Counted from the first letter of the stretch, positions 25,886 through 34,278 are shown. The stretch is 64,000 nt of DNA from Streptomyces radiopugnans (GCF_900110735.1 NZ_FOET01000001.1:992001-1056000), one strand, 5' to 3'. Notes: generated by a model from the letters alone, not told the origin. Program-made: numbers and translations.

Positions 25886-25913
25886 ACCGCCTCCCCCGTG
25901 CGGGGGAGGCGGT
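25886..25913 (-). terminator. Hairpin downstream of the IclR gene
   Basis: ACCGCCTCCCCCG and its exact complement (13-bp arms, 25886-25898 and 25901-25913) lie 22 bp past the IclR stop on the minus strand, before the orphan LuxR-type gene. Confidence 0.75.
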
Positions 25914-25935
25914 CTGCGACTTCGGTCGGGGCCGG

Positions 25936-26763
25936 CTACAGGTGGCGGGTGGCCAGGGCCAGCCGGTCGCGTGCGTCGAACAGGGCGTCCTTGATGGTCT
26001 GTTCGTGGGCGGGGGTCAGCCGGGCCACCGGGACCGAGCAGCTGATGGCGTCCCGTGCGGGGGTGCGGTAGGGGATGGCGACGCCGAAGCAGCTCAGTCC
26101 CAGGGTGTTCTCCTCGCGGTCGACCGCGTAGCCCTGTTCGCGGATCTGGTGCAGTTCCCCGATGAGCTTGTCGCGGTCGGTGATGGTGTGCTCGGTCAGC
26201 GGGGCCAGGGTCTCGGGGAGCATCGCGCGGACCTGGTCGTCGTCGTAGGTGGCCAGCAGCGCCTTGCCCAGGGAGGTGGAGTGCGCGGGCAGGCGCCGTC
26301 CCACGCGGGTGAAGGGGCGCAGGTAGTGCTGCGACTGGCGGGTGGCGAGGTAGACGACGTTGGTGCCGTCCAGCCGGGCGAGGTGGATGGTCTCGGTGGT
26401 GTCGTCGGAGAGCCGGTCCAGGGTGGGGCGGGCGGCGGCCACGACCTCGTCGCCGTCGATGTAGGAGGTGCCCACCAGCAGGGCGCGTACCCCGATGCCG
26501 TAGCGGGTGCCGGTGGCGTCGGTCTCGATCCAGCCCAGTTCCACGAGTGTGCGCAGCAGCATGTACAGGCTGGACTTGGGGTAGCCGACGGCCTCCTGGA
26601 CGGCGGCGAGGGTGTGCATGCCGGGCTGTCCGGCGAAGAACTCCAGCAGTTCCACGGTGCGCACCGCCGATTTGACCTGTGCCCCGCCCGCCTCCGGTTT
26701 CCTGCCGGGGGCGCCCCCGTGCGCAGAAGGCATCGACCTTGACCCTTTCGCTCGACCGGTCAT
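25936..26763 (-). CDS. IclR-family transcriptional regulator
   Basis: Regulator of up to 275 residues. The N-terminal winged helix (about 30-90) has [20 protein letters not shown] and [15 protein letters not shown]. The C-terminal IclR effector domain shows [52 protein letters not shown] and the closing ISCSVP, all characteristic. The start may be the ATG at 26763 or a second at 26733; the latter has AAGG at a better distance. The family includes KdgR-type regulators of pectin catabolism, and this gene is divergent from the aldehyde dehydrogenase gene, so it probably represses that pathway in the absence of a keto-deoxy sugar acid. Confidence 0.88.
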   Translation of the reverse strand: MTGRAKGSRSMPSAHGGAPGRKPEAGGAQVKSAVRTVELLEFFAGQPGMHTLAAVQEAVGYPKSSLYMLLRTLVELGWIETDATGTRYGIGVRALLVGTSYIDGDEVVAAARPTLDRLSDDTTETIHLARLDGTNVVYLATRQSQHYLRPFTRVGRRLPAHSTSLGKALLATYDDDQVRAMLPETLAPLTEHTITDRDKLIGELHQIREQGYAVDREENTLGLSCFGVAIPYRTPARDAISCSVPVARLTPAHEQTIKDALFDARDRLALATRHL

Positions 26764-26769
26764 AGAGTC

Positions 26770-26814
26770 CCATATGGTTATTCACACATAGGGACGGCGT
26801 TCAGTATATCGAAC
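26770..26814. promoter_or_regulatory. Candidate operators in the IclR/aldehyde dehydrogenase divergent promoter
   Basis: Two imperfect palindromes lie in an AT-rich pocket between the divergent genes: CCATATGG/CACATAGG arms (26770-26792) and GTTCAGTATATCGAAC (26799-26814, outer GTTC/GAAC and central TATA symmetrical). IclR-type dimers bind such sites, and the second overlaps a TATATC that could be a -10 element. Confidence 0.5.
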
Positions 26815-26927
26815 AAGGTCTCCGGGGGGACAGTCTTCGGCGTCCGGGACCCCGGACGCGCCCCCGCCGGTCCCGTCGCCCCCTGCCGTCGTCAGGTCGG
26901 CGGTCGTTTCGAAGGAGGAGTTCAGCG

Positions 26928-28457
26928 GTGGCAGTACCAGTGTGGAGCGTCGACCCCAGGACGGGGAAGCAGCGTGAACAGGTCGCGGTCGAGGCCACGG
27001 CAGCCGATGTCGACGCGGCCGTGCGCGCCGCCCACGCCGCCCGCGGGGAGCTGGCGGGCCGCACCGCGCGGATCGCCCTGCTGCGGGCGGCCGCCGAGGA
27101 GCTGGAGGCCGCCCGCGAGGAGATCGTCGCCGCCGCGGACGCCGAGACCGCGCTGGGCGAGGTCCGGCTGAACGGTGAACTGGGCCGCACCACCTACCAG
27201 TTGCTCGCCTTCGCCGACGAAGTCGCCGACGGCGCGTACCTGGACGTCGTCATCGACCACGCCGACGCCTCGCTCACCCCGCCCCGGCCCGACCTGCGCC
27301 GTTACAAGATCCCCCTGGGCGTCGTGGCGGTCTACGCGGCCTCCAACTTCCCGCTCGCCTTCTCCGTCCCCGGCGGCGACACCGCCAGCGCGCTCGCGGC
27401 GGGCTGCCCGGTGGTGGTCAAGGCGCACCCCGACCATCCGGCCACCTCCGAGCTGTGCGCGGCCGCGCTGCGCCGGGCGGCCGCCCGCGCGGGTCTGCCC
27501 GAGGACGTCGTCCGTGTGGTGCACGGCTTCGACGCGGGTGTGGAGCTGGTCAAGCACCCGCTGGTCGCCGCGGCCGGGTTCACCGGCTCGATCCGGGGCG
27601 GCCGGGCCCTGTTCGACGCCGCCGCCGCCCGTCCGGTCCCGATCCCCTTCCACGGCGAGCTGGGCAGCCTCAACCCGGTGGTGGTCACCGAGGCGGCGGC
27701 GAAGGAGCGCGCCGAGGGGATCGGCGGCGGGCTGGCCGGTTCGATGACGATGGGTTCCGGGCAGTTCTGCACCAAGCCGGGGCTGGTCCTCGCCCCCGAG
27801 GGCGAGTCCGGCGACCGGCTGCTGGAGGCGCTGGCCGACTCTGTCGCCGAGGCCGCCGGGGGGCCGCTGCTGGACACCCGGATGCGTGAGGCGTTCCTGG
27901 CCGGGGTGAGGGCCCGGGCGGAGCTGGAGGACGTGACGGCGCCGGTCGCCGCCGCCGAGGGCGAGGACCAGACCGTGCGCGCGGGCTTCCTCACCGTTCC
28001 GGCGGAGCGGCTGGCCGGCTCCGAGCGGCACGGGCTGCTGCTGGAGGAGTGCTTCGGGCCCGTCACCGTCGTCGCCCGCTACCGGGACGTCGGCGAGGTC
28101 AGCGCCGTGCTGGCCAAGCTGCCCGGCAACCTGACCGCCACCCTCCACATCGCCGAGGAGGAGGCGGGGGAGGAGGGCGGCGCCGCGGCCCGGCTGCTGG
28201 CCGAGCTGACGCCGCTGGCCGGGCGGGTCCTGGTCAACGGCTGGCCCACCGGTGTCGCGGTCGCCCCCGCCCAGCACCACGGCGGCCCCTACCCGGCCAC
28301 CACCTCCACCTCCACCTCGGTCGGCGCCACGGCCATCGAGCGCTGGCTGCGCCCGGTCGTCTACCAGGACACCCCGCCGGCGCTGCTGCCCGAGGAGCTG
28401 CGCGACGACAACCCGCTCGGCCTGCCGCGCCGGGTGGACGGGCGGCGCGAGGGCTGA
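26928..28457 (+). CDS. NADP-type aldehyde dehydrogenase, probable 2-oxoglutarate semialdehyde dehydrogenase
   Basis: Protein of 509 residues in the aldehyde dehydrogenase superfamily, closest by pattern to 2,5-dioxovalerate (2-oxoglutarate semialdehyde) dehydrogenases. GTG at 26928 follows GGAGGAG. Catalytic Glu is in FHGELGSLNPVVV near residue 245 and the nucleophile Cys in GSGQFCTKPGLV near residue 283. The KAHPDHPATS and GFTGSIRGGRALFDAA blocks are characteristic of this branch. The expected reaction is semialdehyde to 2-oxoglutarate, finishing non-phosphorylating catabolism of arabonate, galactarate or glucarate. It pairs functionally with the dehydratases at 11984 and 12898 although 12 kb away. 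Confidence 0.87.
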   Translation: MAVPVWSVDPRTGKQREQVAVEATAADVDAAVRAAHAARGELAGRTARIALLRAAAEELEAAREEIVAAADAETALGEVRLNGELGRTTYQLLAFADEVADGAYLDVVIDHADASLTPPRPDLRRYKIPLGVVAVYAASNFPLAFSVPGGDTASALAAGCPVVVKAHPDHPATSELCAAALRRAAARAGLPEDVVRVVHGFDAGVELVKHPLVAAAGFTGSIRGGRALFDAAAARPVPIPFHGELGSLNPVVVTEAAAKERAEGIGGGLAGSMTMGSGQFCTKPGLVLAPEGESGDRLLEALADSVAEAAGGPLLDTRMREAFLAGVRARAELEDVTAPVAAAEGEDQTVRAGFLTVPAERLAGSERHGLLLEECFGPVTVVARYRDVGEVSAVLAKLPGNLTATLHIAEEEAGEEGGAAARLLAELTPLAGRVLVNGWPTGVAVAPAQHHGGPYPATTSTSTSVGATAIERWLRPVVYQDTPPALLPEELRDDNPLGLPRRVDGRREG

Positions 28458-28479
28458 ACGCCTCCGGGTCCCCGGACCA

Positions 28480-28517
28480 CGCCTGCGGCCGCTCTCCGAG
28501 GAGGGCGGCCGCAGGCG
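28480..28517 (+). terminator. Hairpin after the aldehyde dehydrogenase gene
   Basis: CGCCTGCGGCCGC (28480-28492) pairs perfectly with 28505-28517, and the bases between extend the stem with a single G-T mismatch. It begins 23 bp after the stop codon. Confidence 0.8.
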
Positions 28518-28619
28518 CTCGCATGGAAGGCGGGAAGGGGAAGGGCCGCCTCCCATAAGGGAGGCTTTGATATCGCCCAAGACAATTCACCATGGACAGC
28601 GGCGAACCGGGGCGACACA

Positions 28620-29759
28620 GTGGTGCTCGTGGAGACCTCACTGCCGGGAGCACCGGACCTGCCGGAAACGCCGACCCCGCCGACCCCGCCGGGCCTGCCG
28701 GGCCTGCCGGGCCTGCGCGACCTCATGCGCGCCGAGTTCGCGCCGACGACCGTCTACCTGAACACCGCCTCGCACGGTCTGACACCCGCCCGTACCGCCG
28801 ACGCACTGCGCGAGGCGGTACAGGAGACGGTGGAAGGGCGCATCGACCTGACGCGCTGGTTCGCCGTGATCGAACGGGCACGCGCCCGCTTCGCCCGGCT
28901 GGTCGGACTGGACCCGGACAGGGTGGCGCTCGGAGCGGCCGTCTCCGCGCACGTCTCGCTGGTCGCGGGCTCGCTGCCGCCCGGCGCCGAGGTGCTGGTG
29001 GCCGACGGCGACTTCAGCTCCCTGGTCAACCCGTTCGCGATGCGCGCCGACCTCAAGCTGCGCACCGCCCCGCAGGCGGAGCTGGCGGACGCCGTCCGGC
29101 CCGGCACCGCGCTGGTGGCCGTCAGCGCCGTGCAGTCGGCCGACGGCCGCATCGCGGACCTCGCCGCCGTCGCCGGGGCCGCACGGGCCCACGGCGCCCG
29201 CACCCTGGTGGACACCACCCAGGCCGCCGGCTGGCTGCCGCTGGACGCGGGCGCCTTCGACTACACCGTGTGCGGCGCCTACAAGTGGCTGCTGTGCCCG
29301 CGCGGCACCTCCTTCCTCACCGTGCCCGGGGACGGCGGGGACCTGGTGGCCGCGCAGGCCGGATGGGTCGCGGGGGAGCGGCCCTGGGAGAGCTGCTACG
29401 GGACGGTCGAGGAGCTTGCCCGTTCCGCCCGCCGCTTCGACGTCTCCCCGGCCTTCCTCCCCTACCTGGGCGCCGAGCGCTCCCTGAGTCTGGTCGAGGA
29501 GGCCGGGCCGGAGGCGATCGGCGCCCACGACCGGGTCCTGGCCGCCCGTTTCCGGGCCGGCGCCGCCGAGCTGGGCCACCGCCCGGTGCCCGGCGACTCG
29601 GCCATCGTCGCGGTGCCCGGGCTGGGCGGCGCCTCCGAGGCGCTGAAGGAGGCGGGGGTGGAGGTGTCCGTCCGGGCGGGGAACCTGCGCGCGGCCTTCC
29701 ACCTGTACAACACGGCCGAGGACGTGGAGCGGCTGCTGGCGGCGCTGCCCCGGGCGTGA
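28620..29759 (+). CDS. Class V aminotransferase-family (PLP) protein
   Basis: Fold-type I PLP enzyme of up to 379 residues, in the cysteine desulfurase/serine aminotransferase group. The PLP-binding Lys is in CGAYKWLLCPRG near residue 223; LVDTTQAAGWLPLD supplies the Asp that binds the pyridine N. The substrate entry motif YLNTASHGLTPA is typical. Cys desulfurase activity is not implied, as the flexible Cys loop is missing. The N-terminus is Pro/Leu/Gly-rich (PGLPGLPGLPGL) from 9-bp tandem repeats. GTG starts occur at 28620, 28623 and 28629. No pathway partner is adjacent; the function is unknown. Confidence 0.8.
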   Translation: MVLVETSLPGAPDLPETPTPPTPPGLPGLPGLRDLMRAEFAPTTVYLNTASHGLTPARTADALREAVQETVEGRIDLTRWFAVIERARARFARLVGLDPDRVALGAAVSAHVSLVAGSLPPGAEVLVADGDFSSLVNPFAMRADLKLRTAPQAELADAVRPGTALVAVSAVQSADGRIADLAAVAGAARAHGARTLVDTTQAAGWLPLDAGAFDYTVCGAYKWLLCPRGTSFLTVPGDGGDLVAAQAGWVAGERPWESCYGTVEELARSARRFDVSPAFLPYLGAERSLSLVEEAGPEAIGAHDRVLAARFRAGAAELGHRPVPGDSAIVAVPGLGGASEALKEAGVEVSVRAGNLRAAFHLYNTAEDVERLLAALPRA

Positions 29760-29808
29760 CGCCCGGGCGTCCCCCCCGGCGTGGCCCCGAGCGGCCGAAG
29801 GACCCGGG

Positions 29809-29848
29809 CCGCGGGACCCCGGGGCACGCGGGCCCCGGGGTCCCGCGG
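29809..29848. terminator. 17-bp hairpin between aminotransferase and LacI genes
   Basis: Perfect 17-bp arms (29809-29825 and 29832-29848) with loop ACGCGG. It touches the stop codon of the minus-strand LacI gene and follows the plus-strand aminotransferase gene, so it should work in both directions. Confidence 0.85.
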
Positions 29849-30880
29849 TCACGCCGACTGCCTGCGCACCAGCTCGGTCGGCAGGATCACCGCCGACGGC
29901 TCCTCACCGCCGATCAGGCCCAGCAGCACCCGCACCATCTCCGTGCTGATCCGGTCCCACGGCTGGCGGACGGTGGTCAGCTCCGGGAGACCGGCGACGG
30001 CGGCGGGGGAGTCGTCGAAGCCGCCGACGGCGACGTCGTCCGGCACCCGCCGCCCGGCCTGCTCCAGGGCGGTCAGCGCGCCGCGCGCCATCAGGTCGGA
30101 GGCGACGAACAGCGCGTCCACGTCCGGCGCCCGCTCGAGCAGTTCGGCGGCGGCCCGCCGGCCGCTGTCGCGGCTGTAGTCGCCGTGGGCGACCAGGTCG
30201 TCGCCGGCGGGGAGCCCGGCCTCGGCCAGCACCTCGCGCCAGCCCGCCAGCCGGTCCACACCGCCGGGGGTGTCCGGCGGCCCGGCGACCGTGGCGATGC
30301 GGCGGCGCCCGAGCGAGACCAGGTGCCGCACGATGTCGCGGGCGCCCTCCCGGTCGTCGGCCGCCACATGGGCGATCCTGGCGGTACGCCCGCTGCGGTC
30401 GATCGGCTTGCCGCTGGCGACCACCGGTATGCCGGCCTTCGTCAGCTGCTCGGCCATCGGGTCGCCGGTGTGGCTGGAGACCAGCAGGACGCCGTCGACA
30501 TGGCCCGCGGTGACGTAGCGGATGACGCGGCGCCGCTCGGCGGGCGTACCGGCGATCATCAGCAGCAGCGGGATGTCGTGCGCGGCCAGCGCCTGGGTGC
30601 AGCCGCGCAGCAGCACGTTGAAGTTGGGGTCCTCGAACAGCTTCTCCTGCGGCTCGGTGAGCAGGAAGGCCACCGAGTCGGAGCGGCCGGTGATCAGGCT
30701 GCGGGCGTGCCGGTTGACGACGTAGCCCGTCCTGCGGATCGCGGCCCTGACCGCGTCCGCCGCGGCCGGGCTGACGTTGTGCCCGCCGTTGAGGAACCGC
30801 GAGACCGTGCCGCGGGAGACCCCGGCCTCCCGCGCCACGTCGTGGATCGTCGGCGGGCGCCGCCGCTCACTGCCGCTCAT
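29849..30880 (-). CDS. LacI-family regulator of the galactan locus
   Basis: Repressor of 343 residues. The N-terminal HTH and hinge (TIHDVAREAGVSRGTVSRFL, residues 11-30, then NRHARSLITGRSDSVAFLL) are canonical, followed by a periplasmic-binding-like sugar domain (VDGVLLVSSHTGD, VAVGGFDDSPAAVAGLPELT). It lies last in the minus-strand block binding protein, permease 1, permease 2, regulator, and is the likely binder of the two CTGTGAACGT palindromes in the divergent promoter. The inducer is probably galactobiose or another beta-1,4-galacto-oligosaccharide. By arrangement it corresponds to ganR of Bacillus. Confidence 0.88.
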   Translation of the reverse strand: MSGSERRRPPTIHDVAREAGVSRGTVSRFLNGGHNVSPAAADAVRAAIRRTGYVVNRHARSLITGRSDSVAFLLTEPQEKLFEDPNFNVLLRGCTQALAAHDIPLLLMIAGTPAERRRVIRYVTAGHVDGVLLVSSHTGDPMAEQLTKAGIPVVASGKPIDRSGRTARIAHVAADDREGARDIVRHLVSLGRRRIATVAGPPDTPGGVDRLAGWREVLAEAGLPAGDDLVAHGDYSRDSGRRAAAELLERAPDVDALFVASDLMARGALTALEQAGRRVPDDVAVGGFDDSPAAVAGLPELTTVRQPWDRISTEMVRVLLGLIGGEEPSAVILPTELVRRQSA

Positions 30881-30961
30881 GCGGTACCCATCCTCGTGTC
30901 TCTCCCCCGTCTCCCCGTCCCACGTGCAATTCTCCGTGATCCTCGCGCACCCGCCGGTTTT

Positions 30962-31849
30962 TCAGGACTTCACCGCTCCGGACAGCAGGTCCAGGCTCCA
31001 GAACCGCTGGACCACCAGGAACAGGGCGATCAGCGGCAGGACGGCCAGCAGGGCCCCGGCGATGACCAGGGTGTACAGGGCCGGGGTGCTGGACCCCTGC
31101 TGGAGCAGGGTGAACAGCCCGAGCGTGACGGGGAACTTCTCGTCGTCGCCGAGCATGATGTACGGCAGCAGGAAGTTGTTCCAGATCGCGACGAACTGGA
31201 AGAGGAAGACCGTCACCAGGCCCGGCAGCATCATAGGCAGCGCCAGGGAGCGGAAGATCCGCCACTCGCCGGAGCCGTCCGTCCGCCCCGCCTCCACCAC
31301 GTCCGCCGGCACGGCGGCGGAGGCGTAGATCCGGGCCAGGTAGACGCCGTAGGGGGAGAGGACCGACGGCAGCAGCACCGACAGGTGGGTGTCGGTCAGG
31401 TTCACCTCGGCCAGCAGCAGGTACTGCGGCACGGCCAGGATGACCGGGGGCATCAGCACCCCGGTGAGCAGCACGTTGAAGACGGCCTCCCGGCCGCGGA
31501 AGCGGTAGACGGCCAGGGCGTAGCCGGCCAGCGCGGACACCGCGGTGGACAGCAGGGCCCCGAGCCCGGCGTAGAGCGCGGAGTTGGCCATCCACTGCCA
31601 GTAGACGCCGTCGCGGTAAGCCGACAGGTCCGCCAGGTTCTCCGCGAAGCCGGTGCCGGGCAGGAAGGTGAAGGTGGAGAACAGCTCCCGGCCGGACTTG
31701 GTCGAGGCGACCACCACCCAGGCGACCGGCAGCAGGCAGTAGAGCGCGCCCAGCAGCAGCGCGGCGGTGGGCAGCAGCGCGGTGCGCCGCGGCGCCCGCG
31801 CGGTGGCGGGAGCGGGAGCGGGAGCGGGAGCGGTGGAGGCTGCGGTCAT
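30962..31849 (-). CDS. Galacto-oligosaccharide ABC importer, permease 2
   Basis: MalG-type permease of 295 residues with six membrane segments and an EAA loop (VVEAGRTDGSGEWRIFRSLA) near residue 190. The N-terminus is an Ala/Pro repeat (APAPAPAPATARAP) encoded by a 6-bp tandem repeat at about 31808-31833. The C-terminus LLSGAVKS is typical. It overlaps the preceding permease gene by ATGA. It corresponds to ganQ by position. Confidence 0.9.
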   Translation of the reverse strand: MTAASTAPAPAPAPATARAPRRTALLPTAALLLGALYCLLPVAWVVVASTKSGRELFSTFTFLPGTGFAENLADLSAYRDGVYWQWMANSALYAGLGALLSTAVSALAGYALAVYRFRGREAVFNVLLTGVLMPPVILAVPQYLLLAEVNLTDTHLSVLLPSVLSPYGVYLARIYASAAVPADVVEAGRTDGSGEWRIFRSLALPMMLPGLVTVFLFQFVAIWNNFLLPYIMLGDDEKFPVTLGLFTLLQQGSSTPALYTLVIAGALLAVLPLIALFLVVQRFWSLDLLSGAVKS

Positions 31850-32862
31850 CGGGAGTCCCCCTGCCGGGTGCGGGAGTTCGCGATCCTGAGGAAGCCGAAG
31901 GAGAGCACGAGCGTCACCGCGGCGACGACCACCGCGGTGGCGGCGGCCGAGTGGATGTCGCCGCGGACGAAGGCGTCCTCGTAGACCTTCATCAGCGGAC
32001 TCCAGGTGGTGGGCACGGAGTTGGTCAGCGGTTTGAGCGTGGTGGGCTCGCTGAACACCTGGAGCGTGGCGATGACGGAGAAGAAGAAGGTCAGCACCAG
32101 CGAGGGCGCCACCATCGGGATCTTGATCCGCAGCGCGATCTGCAGCTGCGAGCAGCCGTCGAGCCGGGCGGCCTCGTAGACCTCGGCGGGGATCGCGCGC
32201 AGCGCCGTGTAGATGACGATCATGTTGAAGCCGGTGCCGCCCCACACCGCGATGTTGGCCAGCGCGGCGTAGAGCGCCCCGCCGTCGAGCAGGTCCGGCG
32301 CGGGCAGGCCGAGTTCACCGAGCACGAAGTGGAACGGGCTGACGTCGGGCAGGTAGAGGAAGCCCCACAGCAGCGCCGCGATCACCCCGGGGACGGCGTA
32401 CGGCAGGAAGATCGCCAGCCGGGTGAAGGAGCGGCCCCGGACCCGGTCGGCGTCCAGCATCAGGGCGAAGACCAGGGCGAGCCCGAGCATCACGGGCACC
32501 ACGATCAGGCCGTACCCCAACACCCGCAGCGCGCCGGCGGCCAGTTCGGGGTCGGTGAGGGCGTCGGTGTAGTTGGACAGGCCGGCCCACACCTCCCGGC
32601 GCGCCCCCTCGCCCAGGCCGAGCCCTTCGACCTCGACCCGGCGCAGGCTCAGATGGAGGGCGTAGCCGACGGGGAGCGCGAAGAACAGGAGGAACAGGAC
32701 GGCGGCGGGCAGCAGGAAGAGGTACGGCGCCCGCCGCGCGCCGCGCCCCCGCGCACCGCGGCGGCCCGGCCGCGACCCCGCACCCCCGAGGGGGAGCGGG
32801 CGGGCCCCGCCGGCGGGCTCCGCGGACGGCGCCGTGCGCGTCACTGGCGTCACCGGTGTCAC
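31846..32862 (-). CDS. Galacto-oligosaccharide ABC importer, permease 1
   Basis: MalF-type permease of 338 residues. GTG at 32862 overlaps the TGA of the binding-protein gene. The first 55 residues are a basic, Gly/Arg-rich cytoplasmic segment (PGRRGARGRGARRAP). Six membrane segments follow, with the EAA loop VYEAARLDGCSQLQIALRIK near residue 230. A long periplasmic loop lies between segments 1 and 2. It corresponds to ganP by position. No ATPase gene accompanies it. Confidence 0.9.
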   Translation of the reverse strand: MTPVTPVTRTAPSAEPAGGARPLPLGGAGSRPGRRGARGRGARRAPYLFLLPAAVLFLLFFALPVGYALHLSLRRVEVEGLGLGEGARREVWAGLSNYTDALTDPELAAGALRVLGYGLIVVPVMLGLALVFALMLDADRVRGRSFTRLAIFLPYAVPGVIAALLWGFLYLPDVSPFHFVLGELGLPAPDLLDGGALYAALANIAVWGGTGFNMIVIYTALRAIPAEVYEAARLDGCSQLQIALRIKIPMVAPSLVLTFFFSVIATLQVFSEPTTLKPLTNSVPTTWSPLMKVYEDAFVRGDIHSAAATAVVVAAVTLVLSFGFLRIANSRTRQGDSR

Positions 32863-34154
32863 TCGGCGACTCCGAAGCCCTGCTTCCTCAGGTCCGCCAC
32901 GGTCGCCTCGTGCATGGTCCGCAGCGCCGAGTCGAAACCGGACCGGTTCTTGGCGGCCTTGCTGAAGGCGTCCTTGAAGGTGCTGTAGGCGACATTGACG
33001 TTCGGGCCCCAGGCCGCGGGGGCGGTGCCCTGGGCGATCTCGGCGGCCTGCTCGTAGAAGTCGGGCTGGTTGGGGAAGAATTCCGGGGCCCGGCTGAGGG
33101 CCCCGCCGCTCTGGGCCGCCTTGGCGGCCGGGTAGACGCCGCTCTCCCGCACCAGGGCGGCCAGCGCCTCGGGGTCGGTGTTCAGCCAGGTGGCGAACCG
33201 CGCGGCGGCCTCCTTGTGCTCGGAGTCGCCGGTGACCGCGGTGGTCGAGCCGCCCCAGCTGCCGGTGGCGTTCGCGCCCTTCTCCCACTGGGGCAGCGGC
33301 GCCATCGCCCACTTGCCCCGGGTGTCGGGGGCGGCGGTGGTGAGCGTACCGGGGGCCCACACGGCGCTGACCCAGGCGATCTGCTTGCCGGTGTTGAGGG
33401 CCTTGTTCCAGGCGGGGGTGTACATCGGCTGGTTGTCGATCGCGCCCTCCCGGACCAGGGAGCCCCAGAAGTCGGCGACCTTCCGGGTGGCCGCGTCGTC
33501 GATCGCGACCTTCCACTTCCGGCCCTCGGTGGTCCACCAGCGCGCGCCGGCCTGCTGCGCGAGACCGGCGAAGAGACCGGCGTCGTTGCTGGAGAAGGTG
33601 GTGAGGTCCTTCTCCGGTGCCTTCTCCTTGAGCGCACGGGCGGTGTCGGCGAACTCCTCCCAGGTGGTGGGCACCGTCAGCCCGTACTCCTCGAACAGGT
33701 CGTGGCGGTAGTAGAACATCATGGGCCCCGAGTCCTGCGGGAGGGCGTAGACCGCGTCGCCGCCCAGGGTGACCTGCTGCCACACCCCCGGGGCGAACTC
33801 CTTCTCCGCGCCGGCCACCTCGCCCGATATGTCGGCCAGCACGTCGTTGCCGACCAGGGTGGGCAGCGCCTGGTACTCGGCCTGCACCAGGTCGGGGGCC
33901 TCACCAGCCTTGGCCGCGGTGATGGTCTTGGTCACCAGGTCGTCCCCGCTGGCCTGCTTCTTGACCACCACCTTGACGTCCGGGTTCTCCTCGTTCCAGA
34001 GGGCGACGACCTTGTCCATGCCGGGCGCCCAGGCCCAGTAGGTCAGTTCCGCCGGGCCGGAGGCGGCGGAGTCGTCGCCCGAGGAGCCGCAGCCGGTGAG
34101 GACGGCTGCCGCCAGAGCGGCCGCGGTGCACGCCGCGACGGTGCGGTGGTTCAT
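32859..34154 (-). CDS. Galacto-oligosaccharide-binding lipoprotein
   Basis: Family 1 solute-binding protein of 431 residues. The ATG at 34154 follows GGGAGG and gives a perfect lipobox VLTGC with acylated Cys22. Mature blocks include LTYWAWAPGMDKVVALWNEE, PDLVQAEYQALPTL, LPQDSGPMMFYYRHDLFEEY and TVPTTWEEFADTARALK, typical of oligosaccharide binders with aromatic stacking residues. It is first in the minus-strand operon and corresponds to ganS. The longer frame opening at 34217 would include the promoter and is rejected. Confidence 0.92.
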   Translation of the reverse strand: MNHRTVAACTAAALAAAVLTGCGSSGDDSAASGPAELTYWAWAPGMDKVVALWNEENPDVKVVVKKQASGDDLVTKTITAAKAGEAPDLVQAEYQALPTLVGNDVLADISGEVAGAEKEFAPGVWQQVTLGGDAVYALPQDSGPMMFYYRHDLFEEYGLTVPTTWEEFADTARALKEKAPEKDLTTFSSNDAGLFAGLAQQAGARWWTTEGRKWKVAIDDAATRKVADFWGSLVREGAIDNQPMYTPAWNKALNTGKQIAWVSAVWAPGTLTTAAPDTRGKWAMAPLPQWEKGANATGSWGGSTTAVTGDSEHKEAAARFATWLNTDPEALAALVRESGVYPAAKAAQSGGALSRAPEFFPNQPDFYEQAAEIAQGTAPAAWGPNVNVAYSTFKDAFSKAAKNRSGFDSALRTMHEATVADLRKQGFGVAE

Positions 34155-34174
34155 GTTTCCTCCCTGACAAGGCG

Positions 34175-34190
34175 CTGTGAACGTGCACAG
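34175..34190. promoter_or_regulatory. LacI-type operator 1 over the importer promoter
   Basis: CTGTGAACGTGCACAG is a near-perfect palindrome lying over the -10 and start point of the minus-strand importer promoter, an ideal position for repression by the LacI-family protein. Confidence 0.7.
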
Positions 34191-34217
34191 TAGAGAAACC
34201 CGACTGACTCTTGTCAA
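34189..34217 (-). promoter_or_regulatory. Predicted promoter of the importer-regulator operon
   Basis: On the minus strand TTGACA (34217-34212) and TCTACT (34194-34189) are separated by 17 bp, with a consensus -35. The operator at 34175-34190 overlaps the -10. Confidence 0.65.
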
Positions 34218-34262
34218 TGGTTCGGGGCTTGATGTTTTCTAGGTGATGCAGTCGACGTGCGG

Positions 34263-34278
34263 CTGTGAACGTTCCCAG
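34263..34278. promoter_or_regulatory. LacI-type operator 2 upstream of the beta-galactosidase gene
   Basis: CTGTGAACGTTCCCAG shares its first ten bases with operator 1 and is again nearly palindromic. It lies 62 bp before the GH42 start, so one repressor could control both divergent transcripts. Confidence 0.68.

Noticed and set aside
32863..33783. Extended permease 1 frame reaching into the binding-protein gene
   Set aside because: The upstream part is antiphase translation of the binding-protein gene; GTG 32862 overlaps its stop and gives a normal permease N-terminus.
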